Below, in pieces: positions 1 through 10,809 of a DNA stretch of 64,000 nucleotides. The DNA comes from Cornus controversa (lineage: Eukaryota; Streptophyta; Magnoliopsida; Cornales; Cornaceae): assembly GCA_026545225.1 (NCBI GenBank), contig CM048850.1, positions 28,387,797-28,451,796 on the forward strand, written 5' to 3'. The notes beneath the pieces were generated by a model. The model did not search any database. It had not been told where the DNA came from and saw only the letters and a program-made list of their open reading frames with translations. How positions within the stretch are numbered: the first letter of the stretch is position 1; each line of letters starts with the position of its first letter. Made by a program: the position numbers and the translations under genes.

Positions 1-339
1 GAGTTTATGATCTTTGCATCTTGAGGTTATGTTCTTCAAAACTTGAGGGTCTGATGTTTAATACATACTATCTTAAAATCTTTTTTTACATATATTGGAA
101 ATTACTGAAATGTTGCTAATTTTAAGCTCTAAAAGTGATGAATTGTTGTGCTATTAATTATTGATCTATCTTACTGGTTTTGGGATATAAGTTGCTGAAT
201 TTTTGAGCTGGATTGTGCTGATTTACCATGTTGGTTTATGCTGAATTCATGCAGTCTTATTGTGCTGGAAAATTGCTGAATATATGCTGATTTTTATTGT
301 TATATTTACTATCATTTTATTACTAAATTGGCTGTCAAA

Positions 340-590
340 ATGTTGCTAATTTTTGGACTAAAACATGCTGACTTGAATTCTTAATTTTGTTGATTTTTGG
401 ACTAAAACATGCTAATTTGAATTTTTAATTTTGCTAATTTTTGGACTAAAACATGCTGATTTAAATTCTCTATGTTGCTGATTTTTTGGACTCAAACATG
501 CTGATTTGAATTCTTAATTTAGTTGATTTGTAAACTCAATCATGCTGATTTGAAATCTCAATGTTGCTGATTTTTAAATTCAAACATGTT
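340..590. repeat. Minisatellite, about 44-bp unit
   Basis: About six degenerate tandem copies of a unit built on GCTGATTTTTGGACTAAAAC followed by ATGCTGATTTGAATTC. The GGACT core recurs at about 355, 399, 443 and 488, and later units are more diverged. It lies upstream of a copia-like LTR end and probably belongs to the non-coding interior of that element. No reading frame runs through it. Confidence 0.75.
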
Positions 591-699
591 TTAGTATACT
601 CTTTGTGAACTCCTAACGTGTTGAATTATGTGTTGCTTAATTGTGTTCATGCTCTTTATGTTTTAAATTACTTATGCTTCTAACTTCTACCTAAGGTGC

Positions 700-1455
700 A
701 GTTGTGTTAGGATTTAAAACAGGTATCAAGAGAAATAAATCCCAGGGTAGTTGTTTTAAACTAAATGAACCAAGACTGATGGTTATTCAAGAAGTTGAGA
801 AAGGGCGTCGTTGAAAGAGAGTTCTTTTACAAGACCGTTGCAGCTACACCTTAAAGGTGTACTTATTGAAGACTATCTTTGAATAAGTTCAAGTGTTATG
901 ATTTGCCAAAAAGACCAGTGCCTGTGTCATTATCATACTGGACCTTGAAGACTAACTATCAGAATTTGAAGATTTGAAGATCAACTTTTGAACACCAACA
1001 TACAAAGCTTGAAAACTTTGCCACTGCTCAAGACATCAAACTGACTACACTATCACTATGTATAGTCCAAGTATTGGGATACTTTGGACAGGGGGAGTAT
1101 GAGTGATTGTGGTGAGATTGAGGTGAGATAGCTTCGGCTTTGGGAAGCCTGAGTTGGGATTAAGAGCGAAAAAGCTATTGTGAGATTGGTTTAGGCTTAG
1201 AGAGGCTGTTAACTGGGTGAGTGCTGGAGCGACTATGTTGTGAGTTGGGTGAGTGAGAGAGTGATTGAGAGAATTATTGTACTATCCTTTCAGATATAGT
1301 GGAGCTCAGTTCGAAAAGGTTTTTTTTCCCCACCTTAGAGTTTTTCTCTATAAATATGTATATCCATAATTGTGTGAATTGCATATGCCAACCAAACTTG
1401 CAATATTAGGAAGAAAAATTGAAGAACGTATTCACCCCCTCTCCTTCTAGGTTCA
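700..1455 (+). mobile_element. Copia-like element 3' end with truncated or solo LTR
   Basis: A polypurine tract (ACAGGGGGAG, 1088-1097) is followed directly by a likely LTR start (TGAGTGATTGTGG, 1100). The segment holds a CTATAAATATG TATA box near 1348-1358 and ends in ATTCACCCCCTCTCC...GGTTCA at about 1455. A TTCACCCCC-rich end is typical of Ty1/copia LTRs, and a second one occurs at 50949. The 400 bases before the tract encode nothing recognisable, so the element is probably non-autonomous or heavily decayed. The 5' limit is unknown. Gypsy integrase sequence starts within about 40 bases of its end, so the two elements are nested or abutted. Confidence 0.5.
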
Positions 1456-1494
1456 TCATGTACTATGGAAGTTTCATCATTTTCGTTTTGTAGT

Positions 1495-2750
1495 TCATCC
1501 TAGTGGTACCAAAATGTACAACAATATGAGATGTCAATATTGGTGGTGAGGTATGAAAAATGATGTAGCATAGTTTGTGGCAAGATGCCCTACTTGTCAA
1601 CAAGTAAATGCAGAACATCAAAAGCCAATTGGGTTGTTGCAACCATTACTAGTGGTGAAATGGAAATAGAAACATATTACCATAGATTTTGTGACGAGTC
1701 TTCTGAGATCAAATAAGGGCAATGATACTATTTGGGTTGTTGTGGACAGATTGACCAAAGCAACACACTTCTGGCCTATGAGATTGACAAATGACGTAAG
1801 CAGACTCAATAAGCAATATGTAGAGCAGATTATGAGATTACATGGGGTTCCAGTATCCATAGTATTGGATAGGGATCCACGGTTCACTTCAAGATTCTGG
1901 CAAGGATGCCAAGCAATGTTGGATACAGAGTTGCAATTTAGCACAACATTCTATCCTCAAACTAATGGACAATTAGAGCGTACTATCCAAATATTGGAAT
2001 ATATGCTTCGTACTTGTATTTTTTATTTTGCCGGTGGTTAGGAGGACCATTTGCCACTTATAGAGTTTGCATATAACAATAATTAATTATCAGGTCAGTA
2101 TCGAGATGGTACCATTTGAGGCGTTGTATGACAGACCTTTTAGATCTCCAATTTGTTGGACTGAGTTGGGCAAGACCATAGCCTTAGGGCCAGATATTGT
2201 TCATGAGACTACAGAAAAGATCAAGTTGATTAGGCAGCGATTGTTGATAGCTCAGAGTCGACAAAAGAGTTATGTCGATAAGAGGAGAAGGCCATTATCC
2301 TTTGAGATGGGAGACCATGTGTTCCTTAAGGTTTCACCATGAAAATGATTGATGCATTTTGGGCAGGGTGGCAAGTTGTCACCGAGATACATTGGACCAT
2401 TTGAGATCATTAAGTGTGTCGGTGAGGTGGCCTACAGATTGGCTTTGCCACCACAGTTGGAAAAGGATCACAACGTATTCCATGTTTCAATGTTGAGGAA
2501 ATACGAGCCTGATCCATCACATATTCTAAGTTGGGTAGACGTTGAGGTCGATGAGGATGTCACCAACGAGGAGAGACCAATTCAGATATTTGATTGCTAC
2601 AAAGCAAGTTATAAGGGGTAAGACCATTCCATTGGTTAAAGTTTTGTAGCATCATCATAATGTTGAGGAGGCTACCTAGGAGCGAGAGCAAGAAGTTCAT
2701 TCTAAGTACCCAAACTTGTTCCCTTCAAGTATGGCCTGATTTCGGGGATG
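1495..2750 (+). pseudogene. Decayed Ty3/gypsy polyprotein: integrase core to C-terminal chromodomain-like tail
   Basis: The fragment covers the end of a Ty3/gypsy (chromovirus-type) Pol protein. In order there are a remnant zinc-binding region (CPTCQQ near 1590), the integrase core with VVVDRLTKATHFWP (about 1738) and the acidic-residue region VLDRDPRFTSRFW (1862), then PQTNGQLERT (1963). The GKLSPRYIGPFEI block lies at about 2370, followed by the HNVFHVSMLRKYEPDPSH tail and an EERPIQI chromodomain-like end. It is inactive: there is an in-frame TAG at 2039, a frameshift between about 2085 and 2110, stops at 2341-2349, and further stops in the tail after 2620. Gag, protease and reverse transcriptase are absent from the window. 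The closing FGDEILLSW is the remnant of the usual end of this family before the polypurine tract and 3' LTR. Confidence 0.9.
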
Positions 2751-2773
2751 AAATCCTTTTAAGTTGGGTAGGT

Positions 2774-3230
2774 TGTAAGAACTGTGACCGATTTTGGGCC
2801 AGTTTTCCATTATTTTCATTTATTGTTATATTAATATTTTAGATGATTATATGAGTGCTTTAAAAGTTATAGAGACTGAGAGTTGTGAATGAAATTGTGT
2901 ATACATGTTCTCATTAAGTGATGTCTATAGTGTACTTAAATTGGTTATGTATGCTTGCAAGTATGATGTTAATGGTGCTATGAATGCTTTTGCTGATTTC
3001 GAGATAACCACCTAGATTGGTTGATCATTGAAACATATCCGACAAAGGATGAATGTATCGATAATGTAAAGAATTCTGATGTATATAATGATCTCGGTGT
3101 TCCGGGTAGGAACTAAGGGTGATCTTGGTAGTAGTTTCCCACGAGTGTTCGGGTCGCAGAGTGACGATTGGGTAATCGTAACACCTCACTACCCAGAGTT
3201 CGGGCTCGGACCGGGGTGTCTCGGTGATCT
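2774..3230 (+). mobile_element. Probable 3' LTR start of the Ty3/gypsy remnant
   Basis: Immediately after the decayed Pol end, a degraded polypurine tract (AAGTTGGGTAGG) is followed by TGTAAGAACTGTGACCG. This is the position and general form expected for the start of a 3' LTR. The right boundary is not clear. The GGGTAGG...TGTTCGGGTCGC segment around 3100-3200 is still consistent with LTR sequence. No matching 5' LTR is in the window. Confidence 0.5.
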
Positions 3231-3239
3231 AAATTTTGG

Positions 3240-4310
3240 CGCTTAAAAATCTCACACCCAGATCCCGACTCTTGGCTATCCGATTTCCATAAACCCTTTC
3301 AAATGCACACTCACTCCTTGTATATGCAATGCGTGAACATTATCACAATCATGCACATTTGCAAATTCGTCCATACAAACACACATATTATCCACTTATG
3401 ACATGTTTTCACATCTTCATACAAACCTCACATGCATTCACATTGAACATGCATCACATCTCCGCATTTCATAGCATTTATATCAATGATCAAACATATG
3501 TTACATCTAATCATGCTCTCCAAGATAATTTATCAAACGCATAAGTGTCACATTCACATATACACATGAACACACATAATTCTCTCACATTTCACATTCA
3601 ACATGCTTCATAATCATTTGAAACAATTATAAAAATGTAAGCATATCATCTCATATTAAAAATTCATTGAATTGTATAATCTAGCATGTTTTAACTTTGA
3701 AAGACATCTAATTATACTCATATAACCAATTGGTTGCCATAAACAACCAATATACTCACACAAATTCTGGATTTCATGGGTTAGGTATCCCTACCTCAAT
3801 TTATAAGAGCTTCTAAATAAAATTCCTAATTTTTCACCGAAATCAACTTTATCCGAATTCGATTTCAAATGGATCAATCCAAGCCCTCGATGTGTAGACC
3901 AATTCTCTCTTCTTTGGCGCCTTCCAATTCTCACCACAAGCCTCTCAATTTCAATGGAGAAGGAAGAAGATATATATATATATATATAAATGTACATTGC
4001 TCTGTCAATCGGCTGATGAATAATGAGAGAATGAGAGCTGTATCATTCTCCCTTCTATTTATAGACCTATCCTCCCTTGTTTGTAAAAATACCACTAGTC
4101 ACTTACCGAACCTTCTCAGACTCCGTTTTCACTTTCGGTAACTCCTACGAACTCGAAATTGGTTCCATATGACCATAACTCGTGAAATATTTTATTTAAG
4201 TTAATCTCAAAATTTGGTGTCATTCCGACACTTTCGAATTTTCTGGCCCACTAAACCTGCACCCCAGACCTGCCTGACCTGAAAATCTCAATTTTAAGGC
4301 TGGATAATTA
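3240..4310 (-). mobile_element. Minus-strand LTR-like segment
   Basis: Read on the minus strand, the segment has a clear TATA box (CTATAAATAG near 4058-4067) followed by about 800 bases of transcribed-looking sequence. This includes GAGGTAGGGATACCTAACCC (near 3780), a string seen at the U5 side of plant gypsy LTRs as I recall them. No coding sequence or exact termini could be defined. The adjacent plus-strand gypsy remnant makes this a second, oppositely oriented insertion. Confidence 0.4.
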
Positions 4311-4454
4311 ATCCCGAGAGCATTGTCAACCGACCCTATGGGGGCACAACCTATTATAAGAAATTTTAGCAAATGGCGGGTAAGTCCCGCAAAGGTTGTC
4401 TCATGGCTTTATCAAGAGTTGTGCTATAAAGTTTATTAATTAAAATTTCTTAAC

Positions 4455-4565
4455 CAAGTGAGTCATTAGCATAATGGTTAGGGTGAGACCATTAGAGTTT
4501 ATTAGCAAAGGTTTGATTCTTTAGTGCAACAATCATTTTTTATATAATATAAATCCGGTTCTTAT
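4455..4565 (+). mobile_element. tRNA-derived SINE-like sequence
   Basis: An A-box-like TAGCATAATGG (4468) is followed about 40 bases later by a B-box-like GGTTTGATTCT. The spacing fits an internal RNA polymerase III promoter of a tRNA-derived SINE. It does not fold as a complete tRNA because no matching acceptor stem is visible, so it is not called a tRNA gene. A T-rich stretch follows. Confidence 0.45.
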
Positions 4566-4589
4566 ATACCAACCTAGAAGCGACCAACC

Positions 4590-4850
4590 CAAGAGGAGCC
4601 CGGCCAAGGGCCGGGCCCAAGAAGAAACCGGCCTGACCAAGTGGCTGGCCCCCCAACAAAAAATTGGCCTGGCTAAGCAGCCGGCCCAAGAGGAGCCTGG
4701 CCAAGGGCCGGGCCCAAGAAGAAACTGGCCCAGCCAAGGTGGGCCCAAGAAAAGACCGACATGGCCAAGAGCCGGACCCAAGAAGAAACCGGCCTGACCA
4801 AGAGGCGGGCCCAAGAAGAGCTCAGCCCAAGGCCGGTCTTTGAGGATCCA
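4590..4850. repeat. GC-rich minisatellite (GGCCCAAGAAGAAACCGGCC)
   Basis: Roughly 39-base degenerate units carry GGGCCCAAGAAGAAACCGGC and GGCCTGACCAAG. It is much richer in G and C than its surroundings. It creates repetitive open frames on the minus strand (Leu-Gly-Pro and Ala-Gly-rich) that are not genes. It lies just upstream of the LTR-like copy at 4933. Confidence 0.7.
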
Positions 4851-4932
4851 GCCCAAGATCGGATCCAGGATCCTGCAAAAGCCGAGCACTTCGGCCGGAT
4901 CCTGGACGCGGCTTGGGTCGCATCCTCTATCT

Positions 4933-6358
4933 GGCCACCCAAACAAAAAAATAAAAATAAAAACCATGGGCCATTAATCAACCAGGCTGATAAGCCAGAG
5001 GTCCATTTTTACAGCCCAATAGGCCAACCAAGGTGTTCATAAAGACCGACGAGCGACCCTCATGAACAGAGGGCATCTGATAGAGTATTTAACTCCAATT
5101 ATGAAACGTGTGATGTGGAAGTTGAGAGCAAGGTGATGTGGGCAAGAGGTATGCTTTGACTAGGCCTTTTCTATCTCCAGATAAGTCTGGGGAACTGGAG
5201 AGCCAGTCTTCTACTATGACATGTTCCCATGTTACTACTATAAATATAGAGACGGTCCATATATCAAAGTACATAATTAATTCCCTTTGAGTTCCTTTAC
5301 AGCTTTAAAAGTCCTTCTGATTTTTGACTTGATCGTCGGAGCGTAGTCGGCCAACACCGCGCCGGTGCCCTTTCGATTACCCTTCTCTTATCTTTTTTTA
5401 CAGGTTGGTGTTTGACCAATTCGAGGTGGATTTTTGCTTCATCAAATCCTAAATAAAATCTTATATGACATGCAACAATAGAATCAAACAAGATAAACGA
5501 AAAAAAAAACCTAAATAAAACCATATACGACATGATATGAACAACAACGTGATGATCAACACCTATGAAAACCCTAATTAAAACCCTATATAAAGCTTAC
5601 GAACTCAAACTTTTGAGGAAATCAAATAAACTCATATTATCTAAAAAATCTAGGGCTTCTAATCCAACACTTGAAATGATCCAATACATTGGTTCGGTCT
5701 TCATTAGAAACACTCACCAGAGTTGATTTCTCTCACAAATAAGCATGTAGAACACTTGGAATTTGTATGAATTCTTCATATAAAGATAGTAGAGTCAGTG
5801 AGAATGAGATAAAGAAAGTAAAGTTGGGGTGAGAATGAGATAGAGATAGGCAAAACGGAGGGAAAATACAGGGAACCAGTTGTCTCGGATAGACAGAGAC
5901 GTGACCTTTCATTTGGCATCTCACACATGATATAATATGAGTATTTTGGTAAAATCGTTTGAAGAGATTTTTATGGTTTTATATTTGAAAATTTTAAGAG
6001 CATAACTGACATTTCACTCATTTATTTGACGTCTGTTAGATTAGTAACGGGGATAGGGGTACCTTTTGTAATAAACAGTAAACATAGATGTCGTGTGTAA
6101 TTGACCTAAACTTCAAGAAATGTTAATATATTTAATCCAAAAATAATTAATGCTCTAAGAGTACCGTACCCTAGCCCAATGAAGACTCCCCATTTTCTTT
6201 TATAATAAAAAAATACAATACACTAGGAATACCCAATCATTTCTCCCAAAATGGATGATTGAAGATTTGACAAAGTGGTTGTATGGGTTATTAAAAAGAA
6301 AGGGGGGGGGAGGGGAGGGGGGCGTAGAATATACAAGAGTCAAGTACATGTCATAAAT
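4933..6358 (+). repeat. 1.4-kb direct repeat, copy 1, with Tat-like LTR promoter and R/U5 segment
   Basis: This block is closely matched by 14647-16004 in the same orientation. It starts at GGCCACCC and ends at GTCATAAAT in both. The first 500 bases look like a Ty3/gypsy LTR of the Tat type: a TATAAATA box at 5239-5246, followed by the GACTTGATCGTCGGAGCG motif near 5320 and CGCCGGTGCCC. The rest is AT-rich without coding potential. A G tract (6302-6321) differs in length from copy 2. It could be a duplicated LTR plus flank, or both ends of one decayed large element. Confidence 0.75.
5239..5246 (+). promoter_or_regulatory. TATA box of LTR-like copy 1
   Basis: TATAAATA in CTACTATAAATATAGAGACG, about 80 bases upstream of the GATCGTCGGAGCG motif that lies at the R/U5 side of Tat-type LTRs. 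The same box is conserved at 14939-14946 in the second copy. Confidence 0.55.
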
Positions 6359-6552
6359 GAGCTTGGATCGTCTGCTATAGAGTATTCTACGATAGCCTCT
6401 GCAATAGCAAAACGATAACGTTTTGTGTTAATTTGTAAAGCATTTGTTAAATGTTAAATTGGTTTTGCTAAAGTTACCCAAAAAGTTTAACAAAAAAATA
6501 TATAAAGTGTCTGATTCGTATGCCAAAAGCAATGTTGATCTTCAAACTACCG

Positions 6553-7354
6553 CAATATATAATTTCTTTCACTTAAACTTCAATAACTTTCACTGTAAAT
6601 TGAATTTTTTGATGAAATTATTTATGTTAGAAAGATAATTATGAGAGCTTCAATTTGAGTACTACTTAGACTATGTTATAATTAAAAAAAAATTATATAA
6701 ATTTATTTAAAATCAACACATTTACTTCATAAATAAACAACATAGTTTCCTATTTCAGCAACTCCAATTCTATTTCTAAAACTCAATTTAAATTTTTAAA
6801 TATATAATTTCCTTCACTTAAACTTCAAAAATTTTTACTATAAATTAAATTTTTTGATAAATTATTTCTGTTAGAAAGATAATTATGAGAGCTTTAATTT
6901 GCATACCACTTAGAATATATTATGACTTTTTTTTTAAAAAATAAATTTATTTAAAATCAACACATTTACTTCATAAATAAACAACATAATTTCATATTTC
7001 AGCAACTCCAATTCTATTTTTAACTAAATTAATTCATCTTTTTAAAACTCAATTTAAAATTTTAAATATATAATTTCCTTCACTTAAACTTCAACAACTT
7101 TTACTATAAATTGAATTTTTTGATGAAATTATTTCTATTAGAAAGATAATTATGAGAGCTTCAATTTGAGTACCACTTAGACTATGTTACGACTTAATTA
7201 TTTTTAAAATAAATTTATTTAAAATCAACACATTTACCTCATAAATAAACAACATAGTTTCCTATTTCAGCAACTCCAATTCTATTTTTAACTAAATTAA
7301 TTCATCTCTCTAAAACTCAATTTAAATTTTTAAATATATTTTAGAAATAATATT

Positions 7355-7414
<60 letters not shown>

Positions 7415-8365
7415 AGGATAAAAAGAGTTTAAATATATATTTATAAATTTTAGAATTTATATAAATTTAACATACTTAGGATTAAAGTGAAAATTTATAA
7501 AAGTAAAATATATAAAAAAAATTGTTTATAATATTATTTTATTACTTTTCTTTTCTTTTTAAAGAGTTATAATATTAAAGTACTGTAATGCTTCCCAACA
7601 CAAAAGAAAAGTAATATAATAATATTTTAACCTTTTCAAAGAGAAAAGAAAATTAATAAAAAAAATATTTTTTATATTTTCACTTTTATAAATTCTCACA
7701 CTAATCCTAAGTGTGTTAAATCAATATAAATTCTAAAATCTATAAATATTCATTTAAGGGAGACGATGCTAGCACTCTCATTTTCTACGTTTGTACTCAC
7801 ATCTTAAATTAAATGACATTTCTAACCTTAACTTCACAAGTGAATAATTATTATTTTTCAAATTACACAACTACCCTTTCTAATATCCCTTCCTTGTCTC
7901 CGATCTTTAATGTTTTCGGTATCTTTTGGCAAGATCTAAAAAAAACAAATTACCAAAAAAAAAGAACTCAAAAAATTGATATCTCTTTGACCCAAAAAAA
8001 AAAAAGTTATCTATGTTGAAAAAATTATCTCTTTTGACAAGAACCGAAAAAAAGAACCAAGAAAATAATTATTTCTATAGGACCCAAAAAAAAACCCAAA
8101 AAGAATGTTATCTCTACTGAATAAATTCTCTTTTGACATGACCAAAAAAAAAGTAGCTATAAAAAAAGTTATCTCTGTCGAATAAATTATCTCCTTTTAC
8201 AGGACCTGATATGCATAAAAAAAGTTGTCTCTATTGAATAAATTATCTCTTTTGACAACACCAGAAAAAAAGTATGGTGCGCAAAAAAAATAAAAAAATT
8301 ATGTCTTAATTTTGACATGACCCAAAAAAAGAGTACTCATTATCTCTTTTGACAAGCCCCCCCAA
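6553..8365. repeat. Left arm of a large inverted repeat
   Basis: This arm matches the reverse complement of 10810-13300. Landmarks shared in inverted order are AATTATGAGAGCTTCAATTTG (near 6640, inverse near 13165), GGGAGACGATGCTAGCACTC (7758, inverse near 12315), and TTAATTTTGACATGACCC near 8305 (inverse near 10860). It contains three tandem copies of a unit of about 245-266 bp (starting near 6571, 6816 and 7082). It also has a run of A-rich units with TTATCTCT...GAATAAATTATCTCTTTTGAC between 7940 and 8400. There are no genes. Confidence 0.85.
7356..7414. repeat. Compound (TA)n(GA)n microsatellite
   Basis: About 18 TA repeats run directly into about 11 GA repeats. The corresponding place in the inverted arm (12660-12700 and 12965-12990) has shorter TA, CA and CT runs, so the tract has expanded or interrupted differently in the two arms. 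Confidence 0.9.
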
Positions 8366-8451
8366 AAAAAGTTATCGCAGTTTAATAAATTATCTCTTTT
8401 TACAGGATAAAAAAAAGTTCTATTTTGGCTAAAATTAAGAAAAAAAAGAGA

Positions 8452-8630
8452 GTTTAAAAAATTAATTAGTCAAGTGTCTAAAAAAGTAATTAGATTAATT
8501 AATGAGTTTAAACCATTTAATCTGAAAATCTAGTTTTATGATATTATGTTATTCTTTAGTGTCCCGAGATATATAGTATAACATATAACATTTATAAGTA
8601 ATATAAGTTACACCATTTTCTTCTATTTTT
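8452..8630 (+). repeat. Direct repeat unit, first copy
   Basis: A segment with AGTCAAGTGTCTAAAAAAG and GAGTTTAAACCATTTAATC and ending ATAAGTAATATAAGTTACACC. It recurs at 9384-9555 and, partly, at 9560-9650 in the same orientation. The MITE at 8634 sits between the first two copies, so it inserted into a tandem array or at a duplication junction. Confidence 0.8.
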
Positions 8631-8633
8631 AAA

Positions 8634-9372
8634 GAGGAGTGCTAGGGACAGTCCCTTGAGCGATTTCCCTTGCACAATCGCTCCACCGATTGGTGAAAAT
8701 CAATCACAAAAATTAAATATTTTTCTATAATAAATGTCATATTTTTTTATCAATAAATATACCCTTCTAGTTCTAAAGAATTACATTTGTGTCATCAACA
8801 AACAAATAAAACTATTTATAAATATAAAGTATTAAAATATTTTTATTAATATTTTTTTATAGTCTTGCTTTTAAATATTTTTAATAATCTATATTCTTAT
8901 TATAATCATTGCCTATATAATAATCTATATACTTATTATAATCATTTCCTATATAATTTTTAAAATTTTGTAATTATGGTTAATTGAATTAAAGAACATA
9001 AAGCTTTTTTAAAGTATTAAAATATTTTTATTAATATTTTTTTATATTTTCTTGATTTTAAATATTTTTAATAATATATATACTTATTATAATCATTTCC
9101 TATATAATTTTTAATATTTTGTAATTATGGTTAATCGAATTAAAGAAAATATTTTTCTTTTATATAGTTATCATATTTTTCTTTTATAAATAGTTTTATT
9201 TGTTTGTTAATGGTACCAATGTAAATACTTTAGAACTAGAAGGGTATATCGATTAATGGAAAAGTATGACATTTATTACAGGAAAAAATTTAATTTTTGT
9301 GATTGATTTCCACCAATAAGTGGAGCGACGATGCAAGGGCAGTCACTTAAGAGATTGTCCCTAGCACTCCTC
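8634..9372. mobile_element. MITE with long terminal inverted repeats (Mutator-like)
   Basis: The left end GAGGAGTGCTAGGGACA is mirrored at the right end (TGTCCCTAGCACTCCTC, ending 9372). The inverted similarity continues inward for about 80 to 200 bases, for example CAATCACAAAAATT and TATACCCTTCTAGTTCTAAAG. Flanking 9-mers ATTTTTAAA and TTTTATAAA agree at 7 of 9 positions, compatible with a decayed 9-bp Mutator-type target duplication. The interior is AT-rich and non-coding. Confidence 0.7.
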
Positions 9373-9383
9373 TTTTATAAAAT

Positions 9384-9650
9384 TTTGATTAATTAGTCAA
9401 GTGTTTAAAAAATTAATTAGATTAATTGATGAGTTTAAACCATTTAATCTGAACATCTAGTTTTATGATAGTTGTTCTTTAGTGTCCTGAGATATATAGT
9501 ATAACATATAACATTTATAAGTAATATAAGTTAGATCATTTTCTTCTATTTTGTCAAATTTCGATTAACTAGTCAAGTGTCTACAAAATTAATTAGATTA
9601 ATTGATGAGTTTAAACCATTTAATTTGAATATCTAATTTTATGAAATGTA
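9384..9650 (+). repeat. Direct repeat unit, second and third copies
   Basis: A near-full copy of the 8452-8630 unit (9384-9555) is followed directly by a partial third copy starting TCGATTAACTAGTCAAGTGTC. All share GAGTTTAAACCATTTAAT. Non-coding. Confidence 0.75.
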
Positions 9651-10809
9651 TTATGCTTCTGATTGTATCATACTTTACCATGACCTTGCTTACATGTGAT
9701 TGGTGAACCAGTTATATATTATTATATATTCTTCTATTTTGTTAAAGTAATATAAGTTATACCATTCCTTTATTTTTTGTCAATAATACTTCAACATTAA
9801 TATAAATTAAAATATTAATATTATATTAATGTCGAGAGAAATTGACGTTGATCTAAACAATATGTTAATTCAATGAGATGTATAATTAATGTTCGTTCTC
9901 GATGTTTTATTATTTGAGTGAGATTAATATTTTTTTTTATTTCAAGATAGTGAAATTTGTGTTATTGATTTAGTTAATAATATAATTAACGTTTGATTGT
10001 TATATTCAAAATGATGGTGGAAATCTTATTGTAATTTAATTAATATTTTAAACTTATTTTAATAAATGGTCCAAACTTTAAGTATTGTAGATTAAATATT
10101 ATTGTTTCATCTTATGTAAACAAAAGGTAGTGTTGAATTATTGGCAGGACTATTCAATAAACTTTAGAATGGGTGTCGTTCAATTCCTCACCACATCATA
10201 TGTTTTTGATAAAAAAGACCCACTATTACAGTATCAAACCCTAAGTGTGGCCGGAACGGGAGCGATGTTTCGAAAAGATAAAAGAAAGAAAAGAGACCAT
10301 TTTAATTAATTTACTTTTGTATTTATATTATAAGATAGGCCCAAATGTCTTTTAAATTTTGTTATTTAAAATGTTAGAATTATTTTCGGTATTATAAAAG
10401 ATTTACTTATTCTTGTCATTTCTCTTCAAATCTTTTCACTTTTGGGAAGATAGCAAAAGAGAGATTTGGAGGGATAAGTTATCCCTCCAAATATCTCCTT
10501 ATCTTTTTTCTTTCTCTTACTAATGACAAACCAAACACAAAAAATATTATCCTTCCCTTTATCTTATTTTATTTTCCTTTCAATTCTATCCATCCAAACT
10601 AGCCCTAAATAAATTAAATTGTTTAGAAAAAAATTAAATATGGTGATTTGTGAACTAAATGAATTATAAATTATAAATTTTTTGCTTTTATAAATCCTCT
10701 CTGTAATATTTTGTTTTGAATTTTCTCTATCTAATATTATATTTATTTTTTGATAAAGTAATATCGAGTGTGTCAAATATGTATAAACTCTAAAAATCTA
10801 TAAATATTT
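9651..10809. other. AT-rich spacer at the centre of the inverted repeat
   Basis: No gene is seen. Around 10400-10610 is a segment (CTTTTGGGAAGATAGC ... AACCAAACACAAAAAATATT) resembling MITE remnants of the kind found at 31500-31850 and 38480-38970. The short open frame on the minus strand near 10564-10776 has no recognisable domain. Confidence 0.5.

Noticed and set aside
1495-2750. Functional retrotransposon protein
   Set aside because: Several stops and a frameshift, and no reverse transcriptase or gag in the window.
4455-4565. Candidate tRNA gene
   Set aside because: A and B boxes are present but no acceptor or anticodon stems can be paired, so it is called a SINE-like sequence.
4533-4981. 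Overlapping minus-strand frames of 65-144 residues
   Set aside because: They are produced by the GC-rich minisatellite and consist of repeated Leu-Gly-Pro or Ser-Trp-Ala motifs; no domain.
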